From positions 160,380,366 to 160,444,365 of the forward strand of contig CM041295.1 of NCBI GenBank assembly GCA_023052935.1: a stretch of DNA of 64,000 nucleotides. The letters are read 5' to 3'. The translations under genes were made by a program, and so were the position numbers. Source of the DNA: Piezodorus guildinii. Its lineage: Eukaryota > Arthropoda > Insecta > Hemiptera > Pentatomidae. Positions 1-10,554 of this stretch are shown here, one piece after another. How positions within the stretch are numbered: the first letter of the stretch is position 1; each line of letters starts with the position of its first letter. A model generated the notes under the pieces. The model did not search any database, had not been told where the DNA came from, and worked only from the letters and a program-made list of their open reading frames with translations.

Positions 1-425
1 GGTATTATAATTATTGATATCTGAAGGAATAGAGTTCCATATGGAAGAGGATCGGATTATGAAAGATCTGTCGAAAGTTCCGGTTCGATGGGGCGCAATA
101 TAAAAATCAGAAGGGCGCACACAAGTGTTGCGAGAATGGATTGAGGATTTAAATAAAAGGAAATCAGAGATGTATGATGGACGGCGGGATCGGATAACTT
201 GAAAGAGGAAGGAAGTCAGGAAGTACTTGACGGTAGGAAAGACAAGGCCACTTTAACTCTTTGTAGAATCGCGTGACAGAAGTGTCAATGGAATCCCAAA
301 GGTGAATCGAATGAAGCAATTAAATAACCGTTTTAGTTTTTCTTCAAGATCTCCAGAGACACCTCCATACACCGTACAGCAATAGTCAAAGTGGGCAAAT
401 ATCAGGGAAGAGACAAGAAGCTTAG
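1..425 (-). pseudogene. CR1-like LINE reverse-transcriptase C-terminal fragment
   Basis: Read on the minus strand from about 420 downward, the frame gives LIFAHFDYCCTVYGG followed by EEKLKRLFNCFIRFTFGIP. This is the post-catalytic thumb and C-terminal part of a CR1-type LINE ORF2. The same order (FPQFDYGCLVHGG, KRLMNCFIRFTCGIP) appears in the longer CR1-like copy near 37-38 kb. The reading frame breaks near 270 and again near 220. Beyond that the pattern KYFLTSFLFQVIRSRRPSYIS and then IWNSIPSDI can still be followed to the window edge. The 3' end lies outside the window. It is a dead, 5'-truncated copy; the family call rests on similarity within the window and on known CR1 C-termini. Confidence 0.8.
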
Positions 426-480
426 AATAGAAAAATGAACTTTATTCTGGGACATAGTCCCTTAAGAATAATATTGATGT
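426..480 (-). repeat. CR1-like 3' end fragment
   Basis: The stretch reading TTTATTCTGGGAC, AGTCCC, TAAGAATAA closely matches 36805-36845, which is the 3' end of the CR1-like element there. It sits immediately beside the CR1 C-terminal fragment but should be at the other end of an element in that orientation. It is therefore the tail of a separate or rearranged copy. Confidence 0.6.
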
Positions 481-1689
481 TACAAATAAAGATAACACTT
501 CTGGCCAGAATACATTAAATAGATTCAATTATTTACATAAGTAGATTACAAAAAAAAATAATAAAAAGCTTACGGGTTTTAGAGAGTATAATAACAACAT
601 AATTTGCAGGATATCCGTTTTATGCTGTATGATATTGGTATGTGATGTTTATGACTTGAAAGAACAAAATTCAGGAGAAAATGATGTCGAAAATGCCTTA
701 TATTATCCTCAAGTGAAACCACTCTATTAAGCAACTTCAAGATTAAAATTTACAAAACTATTATTTTCCCAATGTTACTTCTCATTTTGAATGAGCCAAC
801 TGGTATATGTAGCCTATTATTGGACCGAAGAAAAAAACATTAATCCAACTTTATTATGAGTTTTATAGCTCCAAATATAATTCAATGTTATTTAATAAAA
901 ATTGAGAAGTGATTTTGACTTAAAGTGATTTATTAAAAAAATAATACGATAATTAATTAAATTAGCTCAACACTTTTTATTGGAAACGTTTGTTTTTTAA
1001 TGTGTTAGAGAGTGTATAATACTAAAATTCAATTTAATGGATTTATAATATAGTTATATTGATTTAAATTTTAAAGCCCTATTTATTGGGACTATATTTT
1101 TATTACCTACGGCTTTAAAAGCTAAAAACATATTCATGTTTTCAAAAGAATAAACTAATGCTTTTAAACTTGGAATAATAAAAAATACAGGAAAAAGCAA
1201 GTAAGTCTGTTAATCTGAACATGTAAATCCCAGCAAATGGTTTAAACAATAAGGAAAACTCTTCTTTATTTAGAGTTTCATGAAAATTGCTATTGGGAAA
1301 ACTACCCATTGCCGAGAATCCAATGACCCTTTAAGTATTTAGAAATAATGAATGGAAAATATTTTTGAGAAAGTAAGAAGTAATTTTTCACAGGAACATT
1401 TCTTAAAGAGGAATTGAGAAAAAGTGAAGGAACAACTGTTAATATTTTATTGGATGTTGAAAGTAAAAGAAAAGTTTATGCAGAGGCGTTTCATCCTTCT
1501 CAGAACGTTCAAAACAAATTATTAACATTTTTGTTATTTACTCATTTATGACCCTTTCAAGTTCAAGAAAAATCTGGTGTCATTATCTCACTAAATATAC
1601 TTGCCTACTTTTTTTAAAATCAAGTTTCCATTTTCAATATTCATCTTTTTTATTAATGCTAACTAGAATAATTGTTTAATTACTCCTAA
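481..1689. other. AT-rich DNA, nothing recognised
   Basis: About 1.2 kb of AT-rich sequence with no long open frame, no recognisable protein motif and no obvious repeat boundary. Confidence 0.5.
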
Positions 1690-1830
1690 TTAAAAAAAAA
1701 GTTTCCTTAGAGAATGAAATTAAAAAATTAGGGATTTAAGCCCTGGCAGACAATTTTATTGGGAATAAAACCTGCATTAAATGAAAGCCCATTTAATTTT
1801 ACATAAACATGGAATTCTAAACTTTCTAAG
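1690..1830 (-). repeat. family A repeat fragment (core)
   Basis: The order TTTAAGCCCTGGCAGAC, AATAAAACCTGCATTAAATG, AAAGCCCATTTAATTTTACAT is the reverse complement of the family A core. It corresponds to 15680-15745 and to the reverse copy at 24350-24420. Only the middle of the unit is left. Confidence 0.65.
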
Positions 1831-1924
1831 ATCGCAATTATTTCCATTAATACTGCAAATATTTTATATATAGATTAGTGAACGTAAAAACAAATACTAT
1901 AAACATAATTAAAATTGATGAAGA

Positions 1925-2070
1925 GATGTTTTATTATTTTTTTTTCGAAGATAAGAATACTAATATATATGTATAATAAATATACTGTTCAAAAGCTAAA
2001 TATTTGTAAAAAATGTTATAAATAAGTTGTAAAAGGTAATGTAAAGTGACTAATAGGGCATAGCTTTTTA
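1925..2070 (+). repeat. family A repeat fragment (3' half)
   Basis: Contains ATATGTATAATAAATATACTGTTCAAAAGCTAAA followed by a GTTGTAAAAGGTAATGTAAAGTGAC block. These correspond to the ATACCGTTGGAAAGCTAAAG and AGAGAGTGATGAAATG blocks of the better copy at 15300-16230. Divergence is high. Confidence 0.5.
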
Positions 2071-2284
2071 TTATTAATTTTGTATCTAGTTTTTATTTAA
2101 TTGTACTTTGTATTATTTATTTTGTTTTGTTTACTCTGCACTTATGGGATGAATGATTGGCCCCGAGTATGGCACATGGTATTATTTTTTTAATAAAACA
2201 ATTTAAAAAAAAAGTGCATACACTTCAGTAATTATTACGCAAAACAATTTTATATTATTAAATTATTTAATATATGTTTTCAAC

Positions 2285-2525
2285 ATAATATAATTTTTTT
2301 TTTGTTAATATAACTTTATTTCATAGTTCCTAAATTGATTTGAACAACCGTGGTAAGTGAATGTCGTGTGTATCTAGAAAGGGAATTTTTCCTTTAATTA
2401 TTTAACAAAAAAAGTCATTAAATTATATTAAGCCATTTTATTCAATTAAGAGATACTCATAAGAATATCCATTCCTAAGAAATCGGAAGACTACTGTGGA
2501 GATTTTAATTATTCAAAAAAATAAT
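2285..2525 (+). repeat. family A 3' terminus plus a conserved 150-bp flank
   Basis: Ends with ATTGATTTGAACAACCGTGG and then TAAGTGAATGTCGTGTGT, the diagnostic right end of family A. The next 150 bp (TTCAATTAAGAGATACTCATA, then AAGAATATCC and CGGAAGA) recurs at 6190-6260. At 2855-3065 the terminal motif recurs, followed by a diverged version of the downstream flank. In this subfamily the repeat unit therefore extends beyond the usual right end. Confidence 0.6.
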
Positions 2526-2652
2526 TTTTAAAAAGTGTTCAACCTATTTTCCCCAAAAAAATATGTTCTGAGCTTAAAAAAAAAAAATAATACGAAATTC
2601 GATTGTGACACCTGGAATTTGGTGCTACTTTTTTATTTTTTTATTTTAGGGC

Positions 2653-2764
<112 letters not shown>

Positions 2765-2824
2765 TTTTTTTAGTTCTTCGCAAATATAATTCATGGTAAA
2801 TATATTTCTTTATTTTGTTTTCAG

Positions 2825-3135
2825 ACTTACTTTATTTAATAGTTCTTACATTGATTTGACCAACCGTGGTAAGTGGATATCGTGTGTTTCCGGCAACATA
2901 TTTTTTTTTCTTCAAATATTTAACAAAATAACAGTCGTTCAATCAGTATTTTATTAAAAAAATAGATAATCATATGGATACTTTGTAGGTATAAATTTAA
3001 AAAAATCATCATAGAGAAGCTACTGTAATCTCGATTGAATTTATGAAGGAGTCAAATAATTTATCAAGCCTAATTTTAATGGGCCTTAATGTAGGTTTTA
3101 TTCTGATTGAAACGGCCTGACAATGCTGAAATACC
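2825..3135 (+). repeat. family A copy, left part (interrupted by the RTE-like insertion)
   Basis: Carries the right-end motif CCGTGGTAAGTGGATATCGTG at about 2870, the extended flank with GAAGCTACTGTAATCTCGATT at 3016-3036, and then the core block AATGGGCCTTAATGTAGGTTT and CCTGACAATGCTGAAATACC. The core stops at 3135, where the LINE begins, and resumes at 5632 after the duplicated ATGCTGAAATACC. Confidence 0.7.
3123..3135. repeat. target-site duplication, left copy
   Basis: The 13 bases ATGCTGAAATACC occur here and again at 5632-5644, directly bracketing the RTE-like LINE. The copies are identical and lie inside the family A core. This marks a target-primed insertion. Confidence 0.85.
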
Positions 3136-5631
3136 TTCTTATTTTGCTTCTCCCTGTATTGCCGTATCAGCGTAGGGGAGCGTTCAGCCACCGGCTCCAA
3201 TCCTCTCTATTCTCAGCTAGGTTCCTGGCCTGGTGGAGATCTTTCCCTCTTCCTCTGCAAAGCCTATCGATGTACTCCAGGTAGGACATCCTTGGTCGCC
3301 CCCGAGGCCTTCTCCCATCTGGCACGTATTCCATGGTTTTTAGAGGATCTCTGTGATCCTCCATTCTAATAACGCGGCCGAACCACTTCAGCTGGCGGGT
3401 TTTCAGAATTTCCTTTAACGGCGCAATCTCCAGTTCCTGGCGTATCCGCTCATTCCTTACACGATCTCTTCTCGTCTTTCCCACTATTCTTCGCAGGAAC
3501 TTCATTTCAGCAGCTGTGACTCTGCTCTCTTGCCGGTCCGTTAATATCCAGCTTTCAGCTCCATATAGTAGTATAGGCAAATATACTGACTTGAAGATAT
3601 GGAGCTTAACACCTCTACCCACCTCTCGCTTCCCTACTACAGTATTGCATATCTGATAGTAGATTGCATTTGCTTTCATGATTCTATTTGATATTTCAAA
3701 GTCTACTTTCCCAGTTGTTTCTATTACTGTGCCGAGGTAGGTGAAATCCGTAACCACTTCCATTTCCTCTCCGTTACAGTATATATGGACATCTTCCGCT
3801 TGCCTTCCCACTTGTAGAATCTTGCTTTTGCTGGTATTTATTTGCATTCCTTTCCGGCTAAGCTCTTCATGCCATTCAGTTACCGCTTGCTGTAATTTAC
3901 CTACGTTGTCCGCCACAAGAACAATGTCATCCGCGTACAGGAGAAGTTTAATCACTACTGGGCGAAGGTTTCTACGACCCAGGAATGTCCTCTCCGTTCT
4001 TCTTTTACATATGGTGGCCACTTCATCCATGTAGAGCAAGAATAGCAAAGGGCTTAAACAGTCCCCTTGTTTGACCCCCCTTGCTATGCTAAAGATATCC
4101 GACTCCTGTCCGTCTAGCCTTACTACTCCTTTTGGTTCTTGATATATGGATTTAATGGCTTCCGCCAAGCTCCTTGGGACATTCTTAACTCTGAGAGCCT
4201 CCTATATTTCATTTCTTGGAACGGAGTCGAACGCTGCTTTGAGGTCAAGGAAGGCGAGATACATACTTTTGTCTCTATCCCAAGATTTCTGGAGAACATT
4301 TCGCAAAGAGAAAATGTGGTCCTGGGTTTGCCGTCCTGGTCTGAACCCGGCTTGCTCTTCTCCGATTAGGTCCTCCACTAGGGCTCTTACCCTTCCCTCC
4401 AGAATAGCCGTATAAAGTTTGTAGATTGTTGGTGATAGGCATATAGGGCGATAATTCGAGCATTCTGCCTGGGACCCTTTCTTGTGTATCGGAATGATAA
4501 CGTTGTATTCCCATTCCGTTGGGATCCTCTTCTCATCCCAAGCTTTTTGGAAAAGAACTTGTAGGGCTCTGACTAACTCTGGGCCTCCCGCCTTGATGTA
4601 TTCTGCCTCTATGTTGTCTCGACCCGGTGCTTTTCCTGTCTTCATTCTCGATATAGCCATTTCGATTTCCTCCTCCTCTATCACCTCATTAAAATCAACC
4701 TCATCCCACGGTTCTACCTGGTTCACTGGATAGGTATTATCTGCCCGAAATTGCTTCTCGTAATGTTTGCACCAAACATCCAGAATAGCCTTATCTTCCG
4801 TGACCACTCTCCCATGTTCATCCTTTATATTTCTTATTGGTTTACTTTTTTGGCCTCTTAAATTTTTAATCTTCTTCCAAAACTGCTTGATGTTATCTCC
4901 ATGGTCTGTTCTCGCATTTAGATCTCCCATTATCAATATGCTTCTGTTCTTACCCCTTGCTTTAACGTTAGCTCGCTCCAAATCATTGTAGAACTGTTCT
5001 TTCTCGAAGATATCAGTCATTTGTAGGGGCATAAACTTGGATAAGAGCCCAGTCTCCAATAGGTTTATATTTGCCACTATGATGCGAGGGCTAACTGGCT
5101 CCCATTCGACAACCTTCTTGAAAAGCTCATCTTTCATTATGATGCCCACACCTTCTACAGTTCTGTTTCCCGGTGGAACCCCTGAGTAAACTAAAGTGTG
5201 CCCTCGGTCCATCCTGTACTCGCCAGAGCCCTTTCTCTTTACCTCACTCAGACCAAGAATATCCAGCCTGTATGCCACCATTTCCTCTATAATTTCGACT
5301 TCTTTGCCGGTGAGTGATCTCACATTCCATGTTCCTAATCTTATGTCCTTATCCGTTCCGGGTCGTTTCCTTTTAGACTGTCCAGTTCCGAGGCTGTTCA
5401 CTATGTTCCTTTGAATCAGTTATTCTCCCAAGCGGGTGATTGGCCCAGCTCAGGAGGCCCCGTTACCTCGGGACTACTGGCTTCCCGAATATTTAGATCC
5501 CCTCGGGAAGAAGGGTGGCCGGGCTATACTCCCCACCACTGGGTACCTATTGGTACACGGGTCTTTATTCTGTATATTCAGACCACCCCTCCTAGGAGGG
5601 ATCCTCCCTAGCGGGTAGGTTCCGCCGAGAG
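3136..5631 (-). mobile_element. RTE-like non-LTR retrotransposon, 2.5 kb
   Basis: The element is bounded by 13-bp duplications at 3123-3135 and 5632-5644 and is read on the minus strand. The 5' side (about 5405-5631) is a GC-rich leader clearly unlike the AT-rich surroundings. The coding part is at 3167-5401. The 3' end is short and finishes GGAGAAGCAAAATAAGAA without a long poly(A). It has an apurinic-type endonuclease start, a reverse transcriptase and the C-terminal region seen in the arthropod endonuclease-reverse transcriptase (RTE-like) group. Clade assignment below that level is not secure. Identical target-site copies suggest a fairly recent insertion, although the coding region is already damaged. 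Confidence 0.85.
3167..5401 (-). pseudogene. RTE-like endonuclease-reverse transcriptase, one amber stop and an internal deletion
   Basis: One frame runs from 5401 to 3167 and is broken by a single TAG at 4202-4204. The N-terminus has the endonuclease signatures GTWNVRSL and GLSEVK and reaches MGDLNAR. It then jumps straight to a pre-RT linker, so the second half of the endonuclease (the usual IDY and SDH motifs) is missing: an in-frame internal deletion. The RT follows, with FRPGRQTQDHIFSLR, the first catalytic aspartate in FLDLKAAFD just before the stop, GVKQGDCLSPLLF after it, and YADD at 3926-3937. The C-terminus has LKWFGRVIRMEDHRDPL and GRRPRGRPRMSYLEYID. The original protein would copy its own RNA at a nicked target. 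This copy cannot, because of the endonuclease deletion and the stop. Confidence 0.88.
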
Positions 5632-5644
5632 ATGCTGAAATACC
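5632..5644. repeat. target-site duplication, right copy
   Basis: ATGCTGAAATACC, identical to 3123-3135. The family A sequence resumes directly after it with AATATTTTAATTTCG. Confidence 0.85.
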
Positions 5645-6345
5645 AATATTTTAATTTCGTTTTTCTCACGAACCATTACTTTTGTAGATTTGAAAAAATA
5701 AACTATATTATCTTGTTAAAAATGATTAAGAACAGAAAAATATATCAGTTCAACGACTTTGGTAACCAAGTCAAGGAGAAAAGACGTAAACAACATTTGA
5801 TTTGTCTTTAAACTTAAAAAGATGAATATATAAAGTTGTTCAAGTTAATGCAGTGGCGAAACAGCATTAAAAAAAATATTATAAATATCATCTTATACAC
5901 AAAGTTAAAAAAAGTGTATTTTTAATCAAAAATCAATGTAATTCTTAACTCTTCATCTTTTTCACCACTAACTGTCTCAAAAAATTCTTATATTGATTTT
6001 TACAACAAAAATAAGTAAAATTTGTGTGTTTCGCGCACCACTTTTTTTTTCTTTTCTTTTTTTTTATTTTATTTAAATATTGTAACATTATTATTGACAT
6101 TATAGTTTATAAATTTGAACAACCGTGGTAAGTGAAAGTCGTGTGTTTCCGGCATTATATTTTTTTCTTTAATTATTCAACAGTCATTGAATTATTTTAG
6201 GCCATTTTATTCAATTAAGGGATACTCATAAGAATGCCGATTCCTGGGGAATCGGAAGAATACATTGTTGATTTTAATCTAAAATTCTTCAAAGAGATGC
6301 TACTGTATTCTCGATTAAATTTCTAGAGCAGTTAAATAATTTATC
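5645..6345 (+). repeat. family A copy, right part, with extended flank
   Basis: Continues the interrupted A copy: TTTTGTAGATTTGAAAAAATA, ATATTATCTTGTTAA, and a right-end-like GTGTGTTTCGCGCACCAC at about 6025. A second right end, CAACCGTGGTAAGTGAAAGTC, lies near 6119. It is followed by the flank TTCAATTAAGGGATACTCATA and CGGAAGA shared with 2330-2520. Two right ends close together suggest duplication or tandem insertion. Confidence 0.65.
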
Positions 6346-6678
6346 AAGCCTACTTTTGTCCCTCTTGACACTGACAGGCGTGCCACTTTGCCCCCTGTCA
6401 TATTTTCAACAATCATTTTAATAATGATGTTCTTCTATCTTTTGAACATTATTTATATAAAATATTAACAAATATTAAATATATAATATGAAGCATATTT
6501 ATAATAATCAAATAAAATTTGAAAAATAAAAAAATCCAAATGCATTCATTATATTATGTGAATTTAAAAGTGATGCCATCTAGAATATTAAGAAAGGAAG
6601 TAAGAAACATCAGAGTTCCATTAGGAATTAATTCCCACTTAATAAAATGTGGTATTTTCGTGACGCTCGGTATATTAG
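6346..6678. other. AT-rich DNA, nothing recognised
   Basis: No coding or repeat identity seen apart from general AT richness. It contains a small GC-rich island near 6355-6400 that reads like none of the other elements here. Confidence 0.4.
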
Positions 6679-6679
6679 G

Positions 6680-6761
<82 letters not shown>
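6680..6761. repeat. (AT)n microsatellite
   Basis: About 40 uninterrupted TA units. The tyrosine-isoleucine peptides that can be translated from it are not genes. Confidence 0.97.
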
Positions 6762-6763
<2 letters not shown>

Positions 6764-6764
6764 A

Positions 6765-6985
6765 TGATTCTTGGTTTCCGTGAACTCCTTCTCAACCACT
6801 TTAGGTTTTCACTATCTTATTATTATTATTATTATTATTATATACAAGTGACCGTCAAGACTTGACACCAAATCCTATATGGTCAATTTCACTATCTTTA
6901 AGGGCATTGTTTTCTGAAGGTCTATAAGTAAAATCCATTGCAACTTAGCTTTCCTTTAAACGGGAAAAATAATTTTTTTTAATAA
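6765..6985 (+). repeat. family B repeat copy
   Basis: The order GATTCTTGGTTTCCGTGAACT, TCACTATCTTTAAGGGCATT, TTTTCTGAAGGTCTATAAGT, CATTGCAACTTAGCTTTCCTT, AAACGGGAAAAATAA also occurs at 25380-25470 and, reversed, at 14540-14730. A (TTA)n run at about 6818-6840 sits inside this copy. Confidence 0.7.
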
Positions 6986-7370
6986 ACCAATTCATCAAAT
7001 AATTATTCCTGAAATATAAGTAGTAACATAAAAGTATAATATACCTTTGGAAAGCACAAGATTTTAGAAGCGTAAACATGAGGGACATGTTACAGCATCT
7101 TTTTCATTAAGATCGGCCAACCAGAATAGCCACTTTATACCATAAAATTTGCACCATTTTTACGATTTTCTCCAAAACGGCTCTAACGATTTTAATAAAG
7201 CTCGCTATTTTGATGTAAAATCTAATGGGCTTTAATATCACGTAGGTTTCATCTTGATTGAAATTGTTTTACATGCCTAAAATGCCGATACTTTGAATCT
7301 TCTTTCTCTCAAGTACATTTAATGTTGAAAATTTTATAATTAAACATTTATCAGCTGCATTAAAAAAATG
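6985..7370 (+). repeat. family A core copy directly downstream of B
   Basis: Contains AGTATAATATACCTTTGGAAAGC, then GTTACAGCATCTTTTTCATT, CCACTTTATACCAT, TTTTCTCCAAAACGGC and AATGGGCTTTAATATCACGTAGG, all family A blocks. The first block is shared by A and B, so the two families join here through it. Confidence 0.7.
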
Positions 7371-7393
7371 GATAAATGTACTCGTAAATACAA

Positions 7394-7398
<5 letters not shown>

Positions 7399-7453
<55 letters not shown>

Positions 7454-7561
7454 TTATTTTTTTATTTTTTCCTTACATGGTAACACCACATAAGGACCGT
7501 TTATTATAACATCATGTTGCATACCTTAATGGTATACTACATGAATGATAGTATATATATA

Positions 7562-7628
<67 letters not shown>
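7399..7628. repeat. two (AT)n tracts around a short unique segment
   Basis: AT-dinucleotide tracts at about 7401-7448 and 7551-7628, separated by about 100 bp that includes GTAACACCACATAAGGACCG. Confidence 0.95.
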
Positions 7629-7635
<7 letters not shown>

Positions 7636-7659
7636 TTTCCCTCCAAACAATAATAATAG

Positions 7660-7800
7660 TGAAATAGACCTATAGTATACCGTTTGAAGCTAAAGATTTT
7701 AGATTTTTTTTCATCTTATATACAAAGTTGTAGAAGGTAGTGTAGAGTGACGAAGAGGACATAAACATTGGTGATTGTTGTACATATATAGGTATTATTT
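7660..7800 (+). repeat. family A fragment (3' half)
   Basis: CCTATAGTATACCGTTTGAAGC, TAAAGATTTTAGA and GTTGTAGAAGGTAGTGTAGAG correspond to the GATATACCGTTGGAAAGC and ATAGAGAGTGATGAA blocks of family A. Confidence 0.55.
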
Positions 7801-7924
7801 AGTCTAAAACATATGTTATATATCCAACTGAACTGAATGTAATTCTAAAAAAAAACATTTTTGAACTTGACTTTATTATAAAGTTTTTAAGATTTAATCC
7901 AGATTATTAAAAAGCACCCAGTGT

Positions 7925-8647
7925 CGCCAAAATCAAAACAGATCTTCCTGAAATAGACGTAGTAGATGAATTAAAATATCTAGGACAAGTGATATCTATT
8001 AAAGATGGACAGTCTATTGAAATCCAAACTAGGACGGCTATGGCTTGGCGGAAATATTGGAGCTTAAGGATGGTTATGGAGAACAATATCAGCCAGCCTC
8101 TAAAACGTTAGCCTTCAATAGCTGTATTTAGCCTGTTCTATCTTATGGATGCCAAACATGGTTCCTCAACAAGCTTCATGAGAGAAAAATTATAGCATGT
8201 CAAAGAGCAATGGAGAGAAGCATGTTAGGCATAAGGAAAAGCCAAAAGCGTAACAGCCAAACAATAAGAAAGGTTAGTGGTGTCACTGATGCAATCACAT
8301 TCTTGAAAAAGATGAAATGGGAATGGGATGGCCATCTAATGAGGAAAAATGATGAGAAAAGGAATCGAGGCAGGCAAAGAAGAAGGTGGTTCGATGAGAT
8401 CAAATAGGCAGAAGGAGTGCAATGGTCACGAAAAGCCAGGGGCAGAGAATTTTGGAGGACGAGGATGAGCGAACTCTTTAACTCAACTAGGGGTAGTTAT
8501 CGTTAAAGACTTCAAACTCCTGAAAAAGAAGGTCTATGTACATGTATGTATATAAAGAAAGGAGAAAAAAAAATGTAAATTAAAATGTATTATAAATGTT
8601 TATATGTATATCAAAAAAGACTATTATTATTATTATTATTATTATTA
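7925..8647 (+). pseudogene. 5'-truncated LINE, RT C-terminus and (ATT)n tail
   Basis: The plus strand reads DELKYLGQVISIKDGQS and then, after stops and shifts, AMERSMLGIRKSQKRNSQTIR and LKKMKWEWDGHLMRK, with GRQRRRWFDEIK and AKSRGREFWRTRMSELF-like sequence beyond. This is the usual end of arthropod endonuclease-reverse transcriptases: thumb, a K-W-x-W-G/D-H motif, then a basic C-terminus. At least three stops break it. The 3' untranslated part ends in a perfect (ATT)n run at about 8625-8647, a simple-repeat tail as in several LINE clades. It is a typical 5'-truncated dead copy. Confidence 0.82.
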
Positions 8648-8759
8648 AAGAGCACAATATGAGTTTGGAAATGAAAATTGAAAATATTTTAGATTTAAAA
8701 AATAAATTCGACCAAGTTTGGGAAGTTATAAAACAAAACAATGCAAGAAAGGAACACAA

Positions 8760-8985
8760 ATAGAGTAAATAGGTATAATAAATGATTGCTATATAAAAAA
8801 TTTAGACAAGACGGGAATAAGTTTGATTATCTGCAAATATAGAAATGCAGGGTGCTAGATGGGTTTTTCAAGTCCGGGGTGAGCTACTTAATCTGAATTA
8901 TCAAATACCTAGCGAAGGTGGCGTCCAAAAATGTTCCTTCTGTAATAGAAATGAAATGGAAAATACGTTTCATTTTATAGCCGTC
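8760..8985 (+). pseudogene. LINE C-terminal zinc-knuckle fragment
   Basis: The frame near 8845 reads MQGARWVFQVRGELLNLNY, then KCSFCNRNEMENTFHF. This is the CxxC...H-type finger found at the end of some LINE ORF2 proteins. The copy at 53.9-54.2 kb has the same arrangement (VKWIFKVRCELLYLNY, CCLCNKKETENTFHF), so both are one LINE family. The frame is cut at about 8985, where a family A copy begins. Confidence 0.72.
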
Positions 8986-8989
8986 GGCG

Positions 8990-9786
8990 TGTATTGCGTA
9001 TTGCGATCGTAAAAATTTTCGAATTCCAGTTTTCAACGAAAAGGCACGTTTTAGGGTCACCTGAGTCCAAATGACCTAGTCCCACAAAAAGGCCTGGGTG
9101 TGTGTGTGTGGTAAGTCTAACGCAAAAACGAAATGTTGTACGAAACTCAAATTTCATATTGAAGACAAATATACTCCCGAGAAGTTACAGCAACTTTTTC
9201 ATCTAAATCGGCTAAGTAAAAGAGCCACTTAATACCATGCATTTTTCTCATTTTTATGATTTTCTCAAAAACGGCTCCAACGATGTTGATTAAACTCCCT
9301 ATATGGATGTAAAATTTAATGGGTTTTAATAAAATTTAGGTTTCATTCTGATGAAAAAAGTCTGAGAGGGCTTATATGGCGATATTTAAAACTTTTATCC
9401 TCTAAAGTACATTTAATTTTATTGATTTTATTATTAGCATTGATAAATATCGGCTAAATATGCAAGTTGAGTGAATTTAATATACAAATAAAGGAGAAAA
9501 GTGCGAAAGTATTTGTTTATGCAATTTTTTTTTTGTTTTTCAACACAAGAATAGTAACATATATTTATAATATACCATTGGATAGCTAAAGATTTCAGAA
9601 AAGATATAATTTAAAGGAAAGTGATGAAAAGCCGATAAAACTAACAAAACTGATTGGTGTAGATAAAAATATTATTGGTTGTTTAATAAAACACACGTTT
9701 CTATTGACGTATTTAAAATTTCTTAAATTGATTTTAACAACGGAGGTAAGTGAAAGTCGTGTGTTGCGCGCACCAGATGTTTTGTG
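8990..9786 (+). repeat. family A copy, nearly complete
   Basis: Starts with GTATTGCGATCGTAAAAATTT, TTCGAATTCCAGTTTTCAACG, then a short (GT)n at about 9096, CATATTGAAGACAAATATAC, the core AATGGGTTTTAATAAAATTTAGG, and ends GGAGGTAAGTGAAAGTCGTG at about 9743. It lies directly against the truncated LINE finger, so its left end is probably the insertion boundary. Confidence 0.75.
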
Positions 9787-10423
9787 ATTAGGAGTCGATG
9801 TATTGAATTAATTATTACTATAACATTTCAAAATCATCAATATTATATAAGAATATTTAATAAATATATATTTATTCGCTGCCGGTTTCCAAAAAACAAT
9901 CAAGAAAATAGCCGTATTCCTTCATGAAAGCCTGATGAATGGTTTTCTGTATAGATAAATTTATCAAGTGTATTTTTCTTTATTAGGAAATTATCAAATG
10001 TTATTAGAGTAATGGAAAAGTTAGGAGTGGGAGAGATATGATTCCAAAATTAATATAGACTTTCCCTAAAAATCTTTATGTAGGGAATATTGGATCTGGT
10101 GATTAGGATGTCATGGGATGAATAAGAAAACTTTCCAACAACTACTTCAAAGCTAAGAGTGCTTATCCCGGTTTTTTTTGTAATTTGTGTTCGCTTTCAA
10201 AGGCTCTTGATATTAAACAATTGAATTTCATTCCATTTGACTATTTTTGTCAGAATAAATTTGAGTACAACATATTTTTATTTTATTTTATTTTTTTTTA
10301 GCCGATAAAATTGCTTTCAGGAAATCGTAAGCACCCATGTATTGTATTATAAGAAACAGTTGCAAGCAAATATTACTTTAGCTTAATTGTTGATAAATTA
10401 CATATATATATCATTTTGTTTTT
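9787..10423. other. AT-rich DNA, nothing recognised
   Basis: No open frame or repeat identity recognised. Near 9920 a few blocks (CCTTCATGAAAGCC, AATTTATCAAG) weakly recall the A-flank near 3050. Confidence 0.35.
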
Positions 10424-10443
10424 CTTACAAAAAATATTGAATA

Positions 10444-10498
<55 letters not shown>

Positions 10499-10528
10499 TT
10501 TGTCTTACAAAAAATATTGAATAGGTTT
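10424..10528. repeat. 25-bp direct repeat flanking an (AT)n tract
   Basis: CTTACAAAAAATATTGAATAG and GTTT occur at about 10424-10448 and 10504-10528. Between them are about 45 bp of (AT)n and a short T run. This looks like local duplication or slippage around the AT tract. Confidence 0.8.
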
Positions 10529-10554
10529 GTGAATTTTAACAAGATGCCCAAAGA

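Noticed and set aside
6519..6865. Tyr-Ile repeat proteins across the AT tract on both strands
   Set aside because: They are translations of an (AT)n microsatellite and have no other coding signal.
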